A stretch of 64,000 nt of DNA, taken from NCBI GenBank assembly GCA_903875215.1, contig CAIQVH010000010.1, positions 1-64,000 of the forward strand, read 5' to 3'. A program made the translations under genes and the position numbers. Below the pieces are notes generated by a model that did not search any database, was not told where the DNA came from, and saw only the letters and a list, made by a program, of their open reading frames with translations. Of the stretch, positions 24,286-33,506 are shown one piece after another. The DNA comes from an uncultured Anaerolineae bacterium (GTDB lineage: Bacteria; Chloroflexota; Anaerolineae; Anaerolineales; Villigracilaceae). Every line of letters starts with the position of its first letter. Positions within the stretch are counted from its first letter, which is position 1.

Positions 24286-26319
24286 CTACGGCCCGCACTG
24301 TAAATCATCACGCACACCCTGCAAAGCCGCCAGCCCGGCACTATCGGGCACCTCGCGCCCAATCCGCTGCCACAGCGCGCACAGCGTAGGACGCATGACC
24401 TCTTTCGAGAATTTATACGTCTCCCTGGTCAGCTTGCGGGCCTCACTCCACTGGCCGGTATGGGCATATGCTTCAATGAACACAAAATTCTCCAGCGGAT
24501 CATTGGGCCGGTCGCCGAGCGCCTGGGCCTGCTGATACAGCTTCAACACTTCGCCCCAATCGCCAGACTGACGGGACAGCTCGGCCTTAGAAAAATAATA
24601 GCACCAGCCCTGCGAAATTTCGGGAGAAAAATAGTCGGGTAAAGTGACCGTATGATCTGCGCTGATCAGGGCCGGGCGGCTGAGAAACGCTGCATCCCGC
24701 AATTCCGGCGGAATCAGCTTGTTGAGCGGGTCAATCTCCGGGTCAAGGACGCGGAAACAAGCGGGAGGAGCAAAATTGACCACGATCATTTGCGAGGTGT
24801 TGCCATGAAATGTCGTCGCCAGGTAATTCTGATCAAACTCGCGGCCAGCTTCGAGCGTTTCACCCAGGGCGCGGCCTTCCTGGGCGCGTACCGAGGCAAA
24901 GTACAGGATGGTGTCCATTTTGCCGTAAGGAGAATATATCCAATTCAGCGGGCCGGAGAGCGAATTATCACTAAAAACGGTCACCGGCAGATCGTTGGAG
25001 ATGACCGTGGTGCCCGCTTGAAGGGAGGGCGCGCGCCAGGACATCTGCCAGAAAAAGGCGCGCGCCATGTCCCAATCGCGCCGGTAGGTGGCGTTGGTCT
25101 GGAATTGCTTGCCCACCGAAAACCCAACCAGCAGCGCCAGCAGAGTCAGCTGAAGGCGGGGCTTTTTCTCCAACAGATTGAGCAGGGCGGCCAGCATCAG
25201 GCTGGAACCGAGCATGAAGGGCAGCGTAAAGCGGTCAACAGAGAAGTGCAGTTGGGGCAGGGTGCGTTCGCCAACCAGCCAGAAGGCCCCTCCCCCCAGC
25301 AGCCAGGCGCAAAAGCCCAACAGCAGGGAGGCGTGTGGAAGCTGTACTTCTGAGAAATGCGCGGCATATCTTCGAAAGTAGAGACCGGCCAGCAGGGTGG
25401 TGACCAGGGCCAGGGCAAAGGCTCCGATGGCGGTATACAGGCCGAGGGTGGCAAGATTGACCGGCTCAAAGGGGAAGAGCCAGGCATGGGGGACCGATTC
25501 CCAAAAGGCGCGCAGCATGTTCCAGAGTAGTTTTCCCAGGCCTGTAAAGAAATTGGCTTTCAGGTCAACCAGGGTCTGGTAGCTGTAGCTGGCGTTCTGG
25601 TTCTTAAAGAACAAGGCGCGCCACATGGTGACGGCGAGGAAGGTGAACAGGTAGGGCAGGTAAATCCGTAACAGACTCCAGGCTTGCGCCGCCAGCCTGG
25701 GCCGTCCCGACCAGCGGCGTTCTGAGATTGGAAGCAGATACCAGAAGAGGATCAGACGAAAGAATTCGAGAAAGTAGAAGTATTCCATCGTTAGCAGGTT
25801 GACGATGGAAAGCAGCAGGGCGGCGACGTGCAACGGCCAGCTTTTCCGCTGAACGGCGAGAAGACTCAGAGAAAGGGATAAAAGAAAGGCACTGAAGACG
25901 ATGTAAAAGTGGGTGTACATCAGCGCGATGTAGTTTTGCCCCAGGCCGGGGTAAACGAGAAAAAGGGTGGCGGCCCACAGCGGCAGTTTGGATTGAGGCC
26001 AGAGCTGGCGGAAGATTTGCCAGACGAGCAGGGCTGTCAGCCAGCGGGTGAACACCATAGACAGCTGCCAGATCCATGGATGCGGGCCGATGAGCGGAAG
26101 CAGCGCCTGGTACAGCAAGCCCCAGAACGGTCGGCTGGTGGAGAAGGTTTTTGTCAGAGCGGCAGGGCCGAGGCGGTAGTAGATCCACGTCCAGGGGGCT
26201 TCATCCCAATAGAAGCCGCGTTCCCAAAAGAAGAGGGCGTAGGTCAGAATCGAAAGCAGAAGAAGGAAGAGAGCGGGGTGGAGCAAGAAAGAGGCCAGGC
26301 GGGAGGTTTTTGAACGCAT
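24286..26319 (-). CDS. Large polytopic membrane protein, GT-C glycosyltransferase-like
   Basis: The 677 residues have about eleven membrane helices in the first 420 and a soluble C-terminal part. The first outer loop carries an acidic pair followed by Trp/Tyr residues (YWDEAPWTWIYYRLG), as in GT-C enzymes that use polyprenyl-linked sugars. The C-terminal region has helices of TPR type. ATG at 26319 lies five bases after the GNAT stop; ATG at 26355 is an alternative that would overlap it. Function is inferred from topology and from neighbours acting on surface glycan. Confidence 0.65.
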   Translation of the reverse strand: MRSKTSRLASFLLHPALFLLLLSILTYALFFWERGFYWDEAPWTWIYYRLGPAALTKTFSTSRPFWGLLYQALLPLIGPHPWIWQLSMVFTRWLTALLVWQIFRQLWPQSKLPLWAATLFLVYPGLGQNYIALMYTHFYIVFSAFLLSLSLSLLAVQRKSWPLHVAALLLSIVNLLTMEYFYFLEFFRLILFWYLLPISERRWSGRPRLAAQAWSLLRIYLPYLFTFLAVTMWRALFFKNQNASYSYQTLVDLKANFFTGLGKLLWNMLRAFWESVPHAWLFPFEPVNLATLGLYTAIGAFALALVTTLLAGLYFRRYAAHFSEVQLPHASLLLGFCAWLLGGGAFWLVGERTLPQLHFSVDRFTLPFMLGSSLMLAALLNLLEKKPRLQLTLLALLVGFSVGKQFQTNATYRRDWDMARAFFWQMSWRAPSLQAGTTVISNDLPVTVFSDNSLSGPLNWIYSPYGKMDTILYFASVRAQEGRALGETLEAGREFDQNYLATTFHGNTSQMIVVNFAPPACFRVLDPEIDPLNKLIPPELRDAAFLSRPALISADHTVTLPDYFSPEISQGWCYYFSKAELSRQSGDWGEVLKLYQQAQALGDRPNDPLENFVFIEAYAHTGQWSEARKLTRETYKFSKEVMRPTLCALWQRIGREVPDSAGLAALQGVRDDLQCGP

Positions 26320-26324
26320 ACGAG

Positions 26325-26951
26325 TTAAACTTGAGCAGTTTTGATGAGAGAACATTCCATGCGATGACGGTGAAAGGTGCCTTCGGAAAATGTCCGGATG
26401 ATTTGGAAGCCGGCCCGGGTGTAGAGCCGGATGGCGGCGGTGTTTTCGGTTTCGACACTGAGAACAATGGAGGTATATCCCGCCTGGCGGGCTTGTTCCA
26501 TGAATGCGTTGAGCAGGGTTTTTCCCAGGCCCTGCCCCTGGGCGTGAAGGGCAACTCCGATAAAAGTCAACTCAATCTGGCCTGGGGAAATCAGGTTGGC
26601 CTCGGAGGTAGAAAGGATGGAGCGCGACAGATTGAGCAAAACGCCAGGCTGGGCCACGCCCAGCCGAATCATTTGTGCGATGAACCAAATGGGATGGGAA
26701 CGGCTGAGTCGAGAGTAGAGAGCAGAGGGATCCGGGCTGCCGATGGCCCAGCCACCCAATTGACCCGCAGGGCTTAGGACACAGAAACAGATGACGGCCG
26801 GGTCGGTTTGAGCCAGTTGATAATAACGGCGCACCACCGGCCCGCCCAGATCGGCCAGCAGGGTGTGCATGACGGCGCAGTGCATGGAGGTCAGTTGCTC
26901 CAGGCCGGATGCATCGAGTTGGGAGAGGGGAATCAGGGTGGTTTCGATCAA
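26325..26951 (-). CDS. GNAT-family N-acetyltransferase
   Basis: The 208 residues end in a GNAT fold: the acetyl-CoA motif VALHAQGQGLGKTLL, then NTAAIRLYTRAGF. The first 100 residues are extra to the minimal domain. TTG at 26951 is chosen because GGAG lies five bases in front; another in-frame TTG at 26975 has no site. It sits between the FemAB-like and GT-C genes, so it may acetylate a sugar or amino group of a surface polymer. Confidence 0.8.
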   Translation of the reverse strand: MIETTLIPLSQLDASGLEQLTSMHCAVMHTLLADLGGPVVRRYYQLAQTDPAVICFCVLSPAGQLGGWAIGSPDPSALYSRLSRSHPIWFIAQMIRLGVAQPGVLLNLSRSILSTSEANLISPGQIELTFIGVALHAQGQGLGKTLLNAFMEQARQAGYTSIVLSVETENTAAIRLYTRAGFQIIRTFSEGTFHRHRMECSLIKTAQV

Positions 26952-26979
26952 AGAATCTCCAAATCGCGGCTGCAAATGC

Positions 26980-28026
26980 TCAGGCCAGGCCCCGAATCAA
27001 ATAGGGGCCAAGCTGACGAACAATAAAAGCGGGGAGTCTCTTCCAGGCGGCGATAGCAAGGGCAAATTTGGGGTTTTTCTGATTGAGAGCCGGTAGCTCC
27101 ACCCCAGGACGGAGAGCGTACCAGTAAGCAAGCGGCTGGCGACGGGGTTTCCACTTCATTTTGAAGGTTTCGTTGCCAGAGCCTACCAGGCTGCGGCCAA
27201 TATCGAACACGCGCAGGCCTCGGCGTGCATAGCGTTCGATGACCTGCCAGTAGAGAAATTCTCCGGCATAATCGGAGCGGTAGGCACGCAGCAGGTTGGC
27301 GTGCAGGTTGGTGACGGTGGTTCCATGCAGGATGAAAACGCCTGCTCCAACCAGCTGGCCTTGCGGGCTGTAGACGACTGCAAATTCCAGGGTTTCGCCC
27401 AGCGAGACGGCCATGGCGTGCAGATAATTTTTGGCATGATAGGGCGAGCCAAGTTCGTGCATGGAGCACGCCAGGGCTTCGTAGGCGTCATCGAGCAGGT
27501 CGAGGCCGCCAAAGCGAATGGTAAAACCCTTTTTGAGGGATTTGCGGATGTGGTTGCGGTGGTCGGAGCTGAAACCAGCCAGCAGGCTTTCCAGGTCGGA
27601 GGTCAAATCCATCAGGTATGTATAATAAACGGGATGTTGAATCCAGCCTTCGGGAGGGGTTGAGTCGGGGCCGGCGTCGAAGCGCAGGTTGGCATAATCT
27701 ACCTGCAAGTCTGCGGCCAGGCGGCGGGCTTCGGTCAATAACAGGTCGCGGGAAGGTTGATCGGCGCTGGCAAATCCGCCGTAGGAACCGAAAGGCGAGG
27801 TGGCGAGGAAATTCCCAAAAAGTGGATGCCGGATATGGGTCAGCGCCAGCAAGCCGGTGACGATTCCTTCCTTTTCCGTCTCAAAGCGGTACACGGGGAA
27901 CTGGTAGACGCGGTGAATAAAATTCGTCCAGCTGTCTAGCGCAGTAAAGGTGGCCAGGTCGGTCAGCGCGGCGGGCCAATTGGCAGGTTCATCGGGGGCA
28001 AGGCGGCGCAGGCGCAGTTCAGGCAT
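26980..28026 (-). CDS. FemAB-like peptidyl/acyl transferase
   Basis: The 348 residues match the double-GNAT FemAB-related family often found with exopolysaccharide loci: SSDHRNHIRKSLKKGF, the LRAYRSDYAGEFLYWQVIE segment and FDIGRSLVGSGNETFKMKW. Such proteins are thought to attach amino acids or acyl groups to cell-surface molecules. GGAG lies seven bases before the ATG. It overlaps the deacetylase gene end by eight bases, so it is in one operon with it. Confidence 0.85.
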   Translation of the reverse strand: MPELRLRRLAPDEPANWPAALTDLATFTALDSWTNFIHRVYQFPVYRFETEKEGIVTGLLALTHIRHPLFGNFLATSPFGSYGGFASADQPSRDLLLTEARRLAADLQVDYANLRFDAGPDSTPPEGWIQHPVYYTYLMDLTSDLESLLAGFSSDHRNHIRKSLKKGFTIRFGGLDLLDDAYEALACSMHELGSPYHAKNYLHAMAVSLGETLEFAVVYSPQGQLVGAGVFILHGTTVTNLHANLLRAYRSDYAGEFLYWQVIERYARRGLRVFDIGRSLVGSGNETFKMKWKPRRQPLAYWYALRPGVELPALNQKNPKFALAIAAWKRLPAFIVRQLGPYLIRGLA

Positions 28027-28858
28027 GGGTGGTCTCCTCGATGTACGTCAGGAGCGGGGAAACGGGGAAATTTTTCAGCAAGTTTTTCAGGAAGCTGGAT
28101 TTTGGCAGGGTAAAAGGGTAAAGAAGCGGGTGGGTGAGCAGATCCCGGCCGAGGCGGGTGAGAAATGCCTCCGGGCGGATGAGTTCGTAGGGATGCAGAA
28201 TGATGACTGGGCTGAGTCCGGTGCGTAATTCCCGTTCAAGGATTTTTAAAATCAGGTCGGGGATCAGGCCGATCATAAAACTGGAGCCATAGGGCACTTC
28301 GCCCCCAGCCAGAAGGCCCGCAGAGAAATGTCGCGGGGCGACAAGTGTGGCAGGCCGGCGCGAGATTGAGAGGGTGCTGACGGGTAATTCCCACAGGCCA
28401 TGACGGATGTGTAGATTGCCGCTGGGAGCATAAAGGGAGGAGCTATACATCAAGCCGGCTTCTTTGAGCAGTGGATATGCCGCCTCGCGGATTCCGACCA
28501 TCGGTGCGCGATAACCACGAACCTGATAGCGGGCGCGCCATGCGGCGGAGGCCTCCAGGTCCCGGGAGAGTTCGCGCTCATCCACAAGCGGGCGGTGAAG
28601 CTGGCAGTGCAGGCCAAGTTCATGCCCGGCGGCGACTATTTTTTGCGGAATTTCAGGGTACCAGTCCGCGATTTCGCCAACCAGGTAAATGCTGGCTTTG
28701 GCTTCACCCAGGCTGGCCAGGATGGGGTCGAGAGCGTGCCGGGTGAAACCGCCGTCAAGTTCCCGGCGTTGGTCAGGATCGCGCCAGGAGTCGTAACGGC
28801 GCGTCAGGGCAAACCAGGGTTCGTAGTCAAGGCTGAGTAAAACGCGGGGTTCAGACAT
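28019..28858 (-). CDS. Polysaccharide deacetylase (NodB/CE4-like)
   Basis: The 279 residues keep key CE4 positions: catalytic Asp in SLDYEPW, His in HELGLHCQLHRP, Arg in RGYRAPM and His in ILHPYEL. This layout resembles the deacetylases linked to FemAB-like proteins in exopolysaccharide clusters. It would remove acetyl groups from a surface polysaccharide. ATG at 28858 has no ribosome-binding site but a perfect TATAAT nine bases upstream, so a leaderless mRNA is likely. Confidence 0.87.
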   Translation of the reverse strand: MSEPRVLLSLDYEPWFALTRRYDSWRDPDQRRELDGGFTRHALDPILASLGEAKASIYLVGEIADWYPEIPQKIVAAGHELGLHCQLHRPLVDERELSRDLEASAAWRARYQVRGYRAPMVGIREAAYPLLKEAGLMYSSSLYAPSGNLHIRHGLWELPVSTLSISRRPATLVAPRHFSAGLLAGGEVPYGSSFMIGLIPDLILKILERELRTGLSPVIILHPYELIRPEAFLTRLGRDLLTHPLLYPFTLPKSSFLKNLLKNFPVSPLLTYIEETTHA

Positions 28859-28867
28859 CGAGGGTGA

Positions 28868-28873
28868 ATTATA
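28868..28873 (-). promoter_or_regulatory. -10 box nine bases from the deacetylase ATG
   Basis: Minus-strand TATAAT lies between the preceding terminator and the ATG at 28858. It is predicted to give a leaderless transcript for the deacetylase-FemAB-GNAT-GT operon. Confidence 0.6.
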
Positions 28874-28876
28874 AAC

Positions 28877-28919
28877 AATAAAGCGCGAGGAGTGCCCGGA
28901 TTGGCAAAACTCCTCGCGC
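28877..28919 (-). terminator. Terminator before the glycan operon
   Basis: An 11-bp stem (GCGCGAGGAGT / ACTCCTCGCGC) is followed on the minus strand by TTTATT. It ends the transcript of the 84-residue membrane protein gene. Confidence 0.8.
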
Positions 28920-28955
28920 CTGTAGCTTGGCTGGGTCAAAAAGTTGGCTGGTAGT

Positions 28956-29210
28956 TTATTCCCCGCCGCCAGATGCGCCAACAAAAGACAGGACAACGCC
29001 CAAGACGATTGCGCCAGTCCACAAGTACATCCAGGTTTTCAATTTCAGCTCTTCCTTGCCAATGTGCTGCCAACCCCAGATGAACGTATACAGCATGCAA
29101 ATAAAGCCCAGAATTCCTTTTAGAAAACCCTCAGACTGAAAGAGCTTGATCAAAACCACAACACCTGCCAGCCAGGCAATTGCACCACCAACGATTTGCA
29201 TAGTTCCCAT
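28956..29210 (-). CDS. Small three-helix membrane protein
   Basis: The 84 residues have three hydrophobic segments (about 8-22, 30-47, 60-78) and end in a Gly-rich tail (GASGGGE). No family is recognised. AAGGAG lies eight bases before the ATG. It follows the DUF2752 gene by 33 bases and has its own terminator, so both are probably co-transcribed. Confidence 0.75.
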   Translation of the reverse strand: MGTMQIVGGAIAWLAGVVVLIKLFQSEGFLKGILGFICMLYTFIWGWQHIGKEELKLKTWMYLWTGAIVLGVVLSFVGASGGGE

Positions 29211-29243
29211 GGTTCATTCTCCTTAAGAATTAGTGATTTGGAT

Positions 29244-29684
29244 TTAGACGATCCCAGCCAAACGGACGCTCCAATATAGGAGCAACAAAACCAGAAACCA
29301 GGCCGTGATTCCGGTTTGTTTTTCAAATTTTTCAATCCATGCTATGGACAAGGTGCGCTCCCGCTCTGGCAGCAACAAAACAACGGCCATCACAGAAAAA
29401 GCAAAAACAAAATACGGCGCAAAAGCATGGGTGTGAAACGAAGCTGCCCAGTCCCCGCGGGCCAATTGCCCGATGGCAGTAGTCAGCCCGCAACCAGGGC
29501 AGGGAATGCCAAAAATATTCTTGATAGGACAGGCCCAGGTAGGAAGATCCGCCAGGTGCAGACCCAATTGCAATGCCGCGGCACCAACAATCGCCAAACC
29601 TTCGGGGCGATTTTGAAGCAGCGATGCAAAAGCAGGAGCATACCAAGCTTTTTGGAAATCCATTATATGGATTGCGCCTATCAT
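29244..29684 (-). CDS. DUF2752 membrane protein
   Basis: The core motif CPIKNIFGIPCPGCGLTTA followed by ARGDWAASFHTH is the DUF2752 signature, with three Cys and helices on both sides (146 residues). Function of the family is unknown. The start is uncertain: ATG at 29684 has TATAAT twelve bases upstream; ATG at 29663 is an alternative. Neither has a Shine-Dalgarno sequence. An in-frame opening further upstream is unlike the family. Confidence 0.8.
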   Translation of the reverse strand: MIGAIHIMDFQKAWYAPAFASLLQNRPEGLAIVGAAALQLGLHLADLPTWACPIKNIFGIPCPGCGLTTAIGQLARGDWAASFHTHAFAPYFVFAFSVMAVVLLLPERERTLSIAWIEKFEKQTGITAWFLVLLLLYWSVRLAGIV

Positions 29685-29696
29685 GAGTAATTGGAT

Positions 29697-29702
29697 ATTA
29701 TA
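29697..29702 (-). promoter_or_regulatory. -10 box of the DUF2752 gene
   Basis: Minus-strand TATAAT lies twelve bases before ATG 29684. A second TATAAT lies at 29708-29713. Confidence 0.45.
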
Positions 29703-29846
29703 TATCTGATTATAACACGGACTCTCAAGAAACTCGGGCGCAAAATCAGCAAATGGGACTACCCAGGCTGGCGCATTGTTGCACGATTTCCCCATTTCTG
29801 CCCTTCTCTATGTAAGGGAGGCTGAATGTGAAAGCCGAGAAAATAA

Positions 29847-29881
29847 AAAAGGACCTTATCGAGGTGCAATAAGGTCCTTTT
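29847..29881. terminator. Terminator of the agmatine/carbamate kinase transcript
   Basis: A 13-bp stem (AAAAGGACCTTAT / ATAAGGTCCTTTT), flanked by A and T runs, lies 28 bases past the carbamate kinase stop. Confidence 0.9.
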
Positions 29882-29908
29882 CACCAGGGCGGGCTGGCCG
29901 CCCTCGAA

Positions 29909-30871
29909 TCAGCCCTGAGAAATCCAGGTGCCGGTCTCGCCTTTCAGGGCACGGCCCAGGTTTTCGGGATTGGTGATCAGCGCCTTTCCTTGCGGGTTGG
30001 CTTCCAGGAACCAGATAACTGCCTGGATCTTGGGCGCCATCGAACCCTTTGCAAAGTGCGTACCTTCGGCCAGATATTTTTTGGCTTCCGAGAGGGTGAT
30101 ATTATCGAGCCATTTCTGCTCGGGCTTGCCAAAGTTAACCGCCACTTTTTCAACTGCTGTCGAAATGACGAATAAATCAGCCTTGATTTCCCGCGCCAAC
30201 AAAGACGAGGCAAAATCCTTGTCAATCACCGCGGCCACACCTTCATAGTTGCCATCTCCCGGATCAATCACCGGAATGCCGCCACCGCCCACAGTTACGG
30301 TGACAATGCCAACGTCCAGCAGGGTTTGCACAGTCTCCAACTCGACAATTTCCTTCGGCAGCGGAGATGCAACCACGCGACGCCAACCGCGCCCGGCATC
30401 CTCCACCACGCTCCAGCCTTGCTCGGTCTGCCGGCGCCTGGCTTCGGCTTCATCCATGAAACTGCCAATCGGCTTGGTTGGGTTCTTAAAAGCCGGGTCA
30501 TTGCGATCCACCAGCGTCTGGGTAATGACCGTAACAACCTTCTTCTTGATTTTGCGTTGGTACAGGATATTTTGCAGATTTTGTTGCAAAGCATAGCCAA
30601 TCGCGCCCTGACTGTCGGCTCCGCACACATCCAGCGGAATTTCATGCATCCCGGCAGTTTTTGCAGCGATTTCAGAGCGGCGCAAAATATACCCAACCTG
30701 CGGCCCATTTCCATGGCCAATGGCCACTTCCCAGCCCTGTTCAATCATATCCGCAATGTGCATGCAGGTTTCCTTGGCCGCCTGATACTGGCTGTCCACG
30801 GTAACCCGCTTATCATCCTTGATCAAAGAATTGCCACCGATGGCAATCACAGCGAGTTTTTTTTGTGTCAT
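29909..30871 (-). CDS. arcC: Carbamate kinase (AguC/ArcC)
   Basis: The 320 residues match carbamate kinase throughout: IAIGGNSLI, GWEVAIGHGNGPQVGYILRR, VTVGGGGIPV, AVIDKDFASSLLA and FAKGSMAPKIQA. It converts carbamoyl phosphate and ADP to ATP, CO2 and ammonia. It is the last gene of the agmatine cluster, but an 88-base gap before it holds a palindromic operator and a separate promoter, so it can also be made alone. The YgeW-like carbamoyltransferase 7 kb upstream is a second possible source of carbamoyl phosphate. AGGAG lies six bases before the ATG. Confidence 0.97.
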   Translation of the reverse strand: MTQKKLAVIAIGGNSLIKDDKRVTVDSQYQAAKETCMHIADMIEQGWEVAIGHGNGPQVGYILRRSEIAAKTAGMHEIPLDVCGADSQGAIGYALQQNLQNILYQRKIKKKVVTVITQTLVDRNDPAFKNPTKPIGSFMDEAEARRRQTEQGWSVVEDAGRGWRRVVASPLPKEIVELETVQTLLDVGIVTVTVGGGGIPVIDPGDGNYEGVAAVIDKDFASSLLAREIKADLFVISTAVEKVAVNFGKPEQKWLDNITLSEAKKYLAEGTHFAKGSMAPKIQAVIWFLEANPQGKALITNPENLGRALKGETGTWISQG

Positions 30872-30897
30872 GGGTTCTCCTAAAATAGAATAGGGTG

Positions 30898-30939
30898 GTT
30901 AAATTTGTCAGACAAATTGTATCTTAATGACGGAAACAA
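30898..30939 (-). promoter_or_regulatory. Promoter and palindromic operator of carbamate kinase
   Basis: AATTTGTC-A-GACAAATT (30902-30918) is a perfect palindrome with 8-base arms and contains the FadR/GntR consensus TNGTNNNACNA. On the minus strand TACAAT overlaps its upstream edge, with TTTACT 17 bases further up, so a bound repressor would cover the start site. The same 13-base core GGTTAAATTTGTC recurs at 45072, before the 8-oxoguanine deaminase gene. Confidence 0.7.
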
Positions 30940-30959
30940 GTAAACGGTCAAATCTGGAA

Positions 30960-32045
30960 TCAGGGTTGCTGCTGCGTGATGCAGTGGATATTTCCCCCAC
31001 CGAGCAGGATTTCGCGTGCCTGAACGCCAACCACCCGCCGCTCTGGCAGCAAACCCTGAAGCATTGCCAATGCTGCCGCGTCAAGGGGATCCCCAAAGGT
31101 CGGAACAATCGCGCCGCCATTGCAAAAATAGAAATTAACGTAGGAGGCAGCCATGCGATCGCCGGCTGCGCGCGGGAGCGTGCCGTCCACCGCATCAACG
31201 CCCTCGGCTTCTTCCGGAGAAATCAAAATGGGGGCGGGCTGCTGGATTTTGTGGACGGTCAGATGCCGCCCGCGAGCGTCGGTCTGCGTCATAAGGTAGT
31301 CGTAAGCTTCGGCAGAACGCTCGTATTGCGGGTCAGATTTGTCATCCGACCAGGTCAGCGCAATCATGCCGGGGCGCAGGAAACAGGCCAGGTTGTCCAC
31401 GTGGCCGGTGGTCTCGTCGTGGAAGACGCCGCGCGGAATCCAGAGTACTTTTTCAACGTTGAGATACTCTTTCAGGTGAGTTTCGATCTCCACCTGTGAC
31501 AAATCCGGGTTGCGGCCCGGGCTGAGGAGACATTCGGCGGTGGTTAAGCACGTGCCTTCACCATCGACATGGATGGAGCCGCCTTCGAGAACGAGCGGGG
31601 CCTTGTAGCGGTCAACGCGCTCCAATTCCAGAACTTTCCCGGCGACTGCTTCATCCCAATCCCAGGGGAAGTACAGGCCGTTGAACAGACCGCCCCAGGC
31701 ATTGAAAGTCCAGTCGATACCGCGCACAGTTTTGCCGTTCGTGATAAAGCTCGGGCCGCAGTCGCGCATCCAGGCGTCGTTGTTGGAGATTTCCACCACG
31801 CGAATATGCGCCGGGAGCATCTGGCGGGCATTCATGTACTGGGTGTGATTGACACCCATCGTCACAGGTTCAAACTGCGCGATGGCGCTGGCCACGGCGA
31901 CAAAAGCTTTTTGCGCCGGCTTGCCGCCCAGCCGCCAGTTGTCGGGGCGCTGCGGCCAGAGCATCCAGGTGCCTGTGTGACGGGAAAATTCAGCGGGCAT
32001 GCCAAAGCCATCAGCCCGAGGGGTAGATTCAAGAGTTTGGGACAT
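30960..32045 (-). CDS. aguA: Agmatine deiminase
   Basis: The 361 residues match AguA of firmicutes closely: [54 protein letters not shown] and [15 protein letters not shown] with the catalytic Cys355. It turns agmatine into N-carbamoylputrescine and ammonia. Gene order ptcA-aguD-aguA-arcC is that of the Enterococcus and Lactococcus agmatine clusters. A GGAG site precedes the ATG. Confidence 0.97.
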   Translation of the reverse strand: MSQTLESTPRADGFGMPAEFSRHTGTWMLWPQRPDNWRLGGKPAQKAFVAVASAIAQFEPVTMGVNHTQYMNARQMLPAHIRVVEISNNDAWMRDCGPSFITNGKTVRGIDWTFNAWGGLFNGLYFPWDWDEAVAGKVLELERVDRYKAPLVLEGGSIHVDGEGTCLTTAECLLSPGRNPDLSQVEIETHLKEYLNVEKVLWIPRGVFHDETTGHVDNLACFLRPGMIALTWSDDKSDPQYERSAEAYDYLMTQTDARGRHLTVHKIQQPAPILISPEEAEGVDAVDGTLPRAAGDRMAASYVNFYFCNGGAIVPTFGDPLDAAALAMLQGLLPERRVVGVQAREILLGGGNIHCITQQQP

Positions 32046-32096
32046 TATTTCATCTCCTGCAGAGACACCCCTTGGGATGCCCCAGCAACCCGTGGG

Positions 32097-33473
32097 TCAC
32101 CGTTTTGATCCCAACAATAAGATTTCACCAATCACAATCGTCACTGACACACCTGCCAGCACCGGCATGGCATAGGTCCAATCAACCGGCTGACCCGGCA
32201 CCCAGATGAAGAACAGAATTGCCTGGATGATAAAAATTTCGCAGACCGCGGCGATAATGGTTGCAAGTGGCATCCCGCCCGGGATACGGAAAGGACGATT
32301 AAGACTGGCATCGATGCGGCGCAGTTTCAGGAAGGCTGGGAACAGCGCCAGGTAAGGCAGCAAGAAGATGATTGACGAGAAAGCGAACAATGTCCAGAAT
32401 AGGTCTTCATTGGAGCCTGCCATAAAGCCATAAACCAACAGGACGAGACTCGAAATGGCACCCGTCAGCAAGTAGGCACCCACGGGCGTCTGGTTGACCG
32501 GATGCAGTTTTCCAAATACCGCGGGCAGTTCGCCTTCCGCAGCGGCTTCGGCGGCGGTGCGGTTGGCGCCCATCGTCCAGGTAACCATGTTGGCCAAAAA
32601 AGTATACAATGCGCCGATTCCCAGTACGGTGACGGCAAGTCCGCCCAGCCCAGAATCTCCAAGAATCGCTTTGAGCGTGTCAATGATGCCCGAGACAAGT
32701 CCCAGTTGGTCGAGCGGGAGAGCCAGCAGAATGCCCACGGTAGCGAGAATGTAGAAAAATGCGATCAAAGCACCGGCGGTTAGAATCGCCGAGAGAATAT
32801 CCCTGCCTGGGTTTTCCATCTCTTCTGCCGCTCCGGACATCAATTCAAAACCCATAAAGTTATAGACAATCACCGGCAGAAACGCCAGGCCGGCATCCCA
32901 GCTGGGCAGCATGGCTTTAAACGAGAGGTCGTTGGCAACGCCATTGCGAACCGCGTAGACGATCCCGCCGACTCCCAGCACCAGCATAATGGCTACCTTG
33001 ATGAACGCACCCACGTTCGGCACCCACTTGCCTGCCTGGAGGGTGATCGTACCAATCCAGACGGTCAGCCAGGTCATCAGGACACCAACCCCTATCTGAA
33101 GCCAGAGTGACATATCGGGAAAGAACATCTGGGCAAAGATACCCGCGAACAGAATGTAAACCGAGGGCATCCAGAGCGCAACGTTGATCCAGTAGTACCA
33201 GGTGGAACGCGCCGCCCATTTTTCGCCAAAGGCGCGTTTGATCCAGACGTACAGGCCGCCCTGTTCGGTGTAAGTGGTGCCCAATTCGGCAGTCACCAGG
33301 CCGTATGGGATGAAGAAGAAAAAGAGAGTCAGAATCCACCACGAGATGGTCGATGCTCCGATCGAAGCGGAGGCCGCCAATGTGTCGATCACGATAATCG
33401 CACAGACGGTGAAAAGGGTCATATCGAGGCTCTTCAGGACTTTCTTGAAGCCCTTTTGCGTTTTTACAGACAT
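32097..33473 (-). CDS. aguD: APC-superfamily transporter, likely agmatine/putrescine antiporter
   Basis: The 458 residues form about twelve helices with the APC-type first helix (CAIIVIDTLAASASIGAS) and YTEQGGLYVWIKRAFGEKWAA. The position between ptcA and aguA is exactly that of the agmatine/putrescine exchanger AguD. Exchange of agmatine for putrescine would close the pathway without energy cost. Specificity is inferred from context. AAAGGA lies seven bases before the ATG. Confidence 0.88.
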   Translation of the reverse strand: MSVKTQKGFKKVLKSLDMTLFTVCAIIVIDTLAASASIGASTISWWILTLFFFFIPYGLVTAELGTTYTEQGGLYVWIKRAFGEKWAARSTWYYWINVALWMPSVYILFAGIFAQMFFPDMSLWLQIGVGVLMTWLTVWIGTITLQAGKWVPNVGAFIKVAIMLVLGVGGIVYAVRNGVANDLSFKAMLPSWDAGLAFLPVIVYNFMGFELMSGAAEEMENPGRDILSAILTAGALIAFFYILATVGILLALPLDQLGLVSGIIDTLKAILGDSGLGGLAVTVLGIGALYTFLANMVTWTMGANRTAAEAAAEGELPAVFGKLHPVNQTPVGAYLLTGAISSLVLLVYGFMAGSNEDLFWTLFAFSSIIFLLPYLALFPAFLKLRRIDASLNRPFRIPGGMPLATIIAAVCEIFIIQAILFFIWVPGQPVDWTYAMPVLAGVSVTIVIGEILLLGSKR

Positions 33474-33506
33474 GTCGGAAATCCTTTCTTGACGGTCAGG
33501 CGGTGA

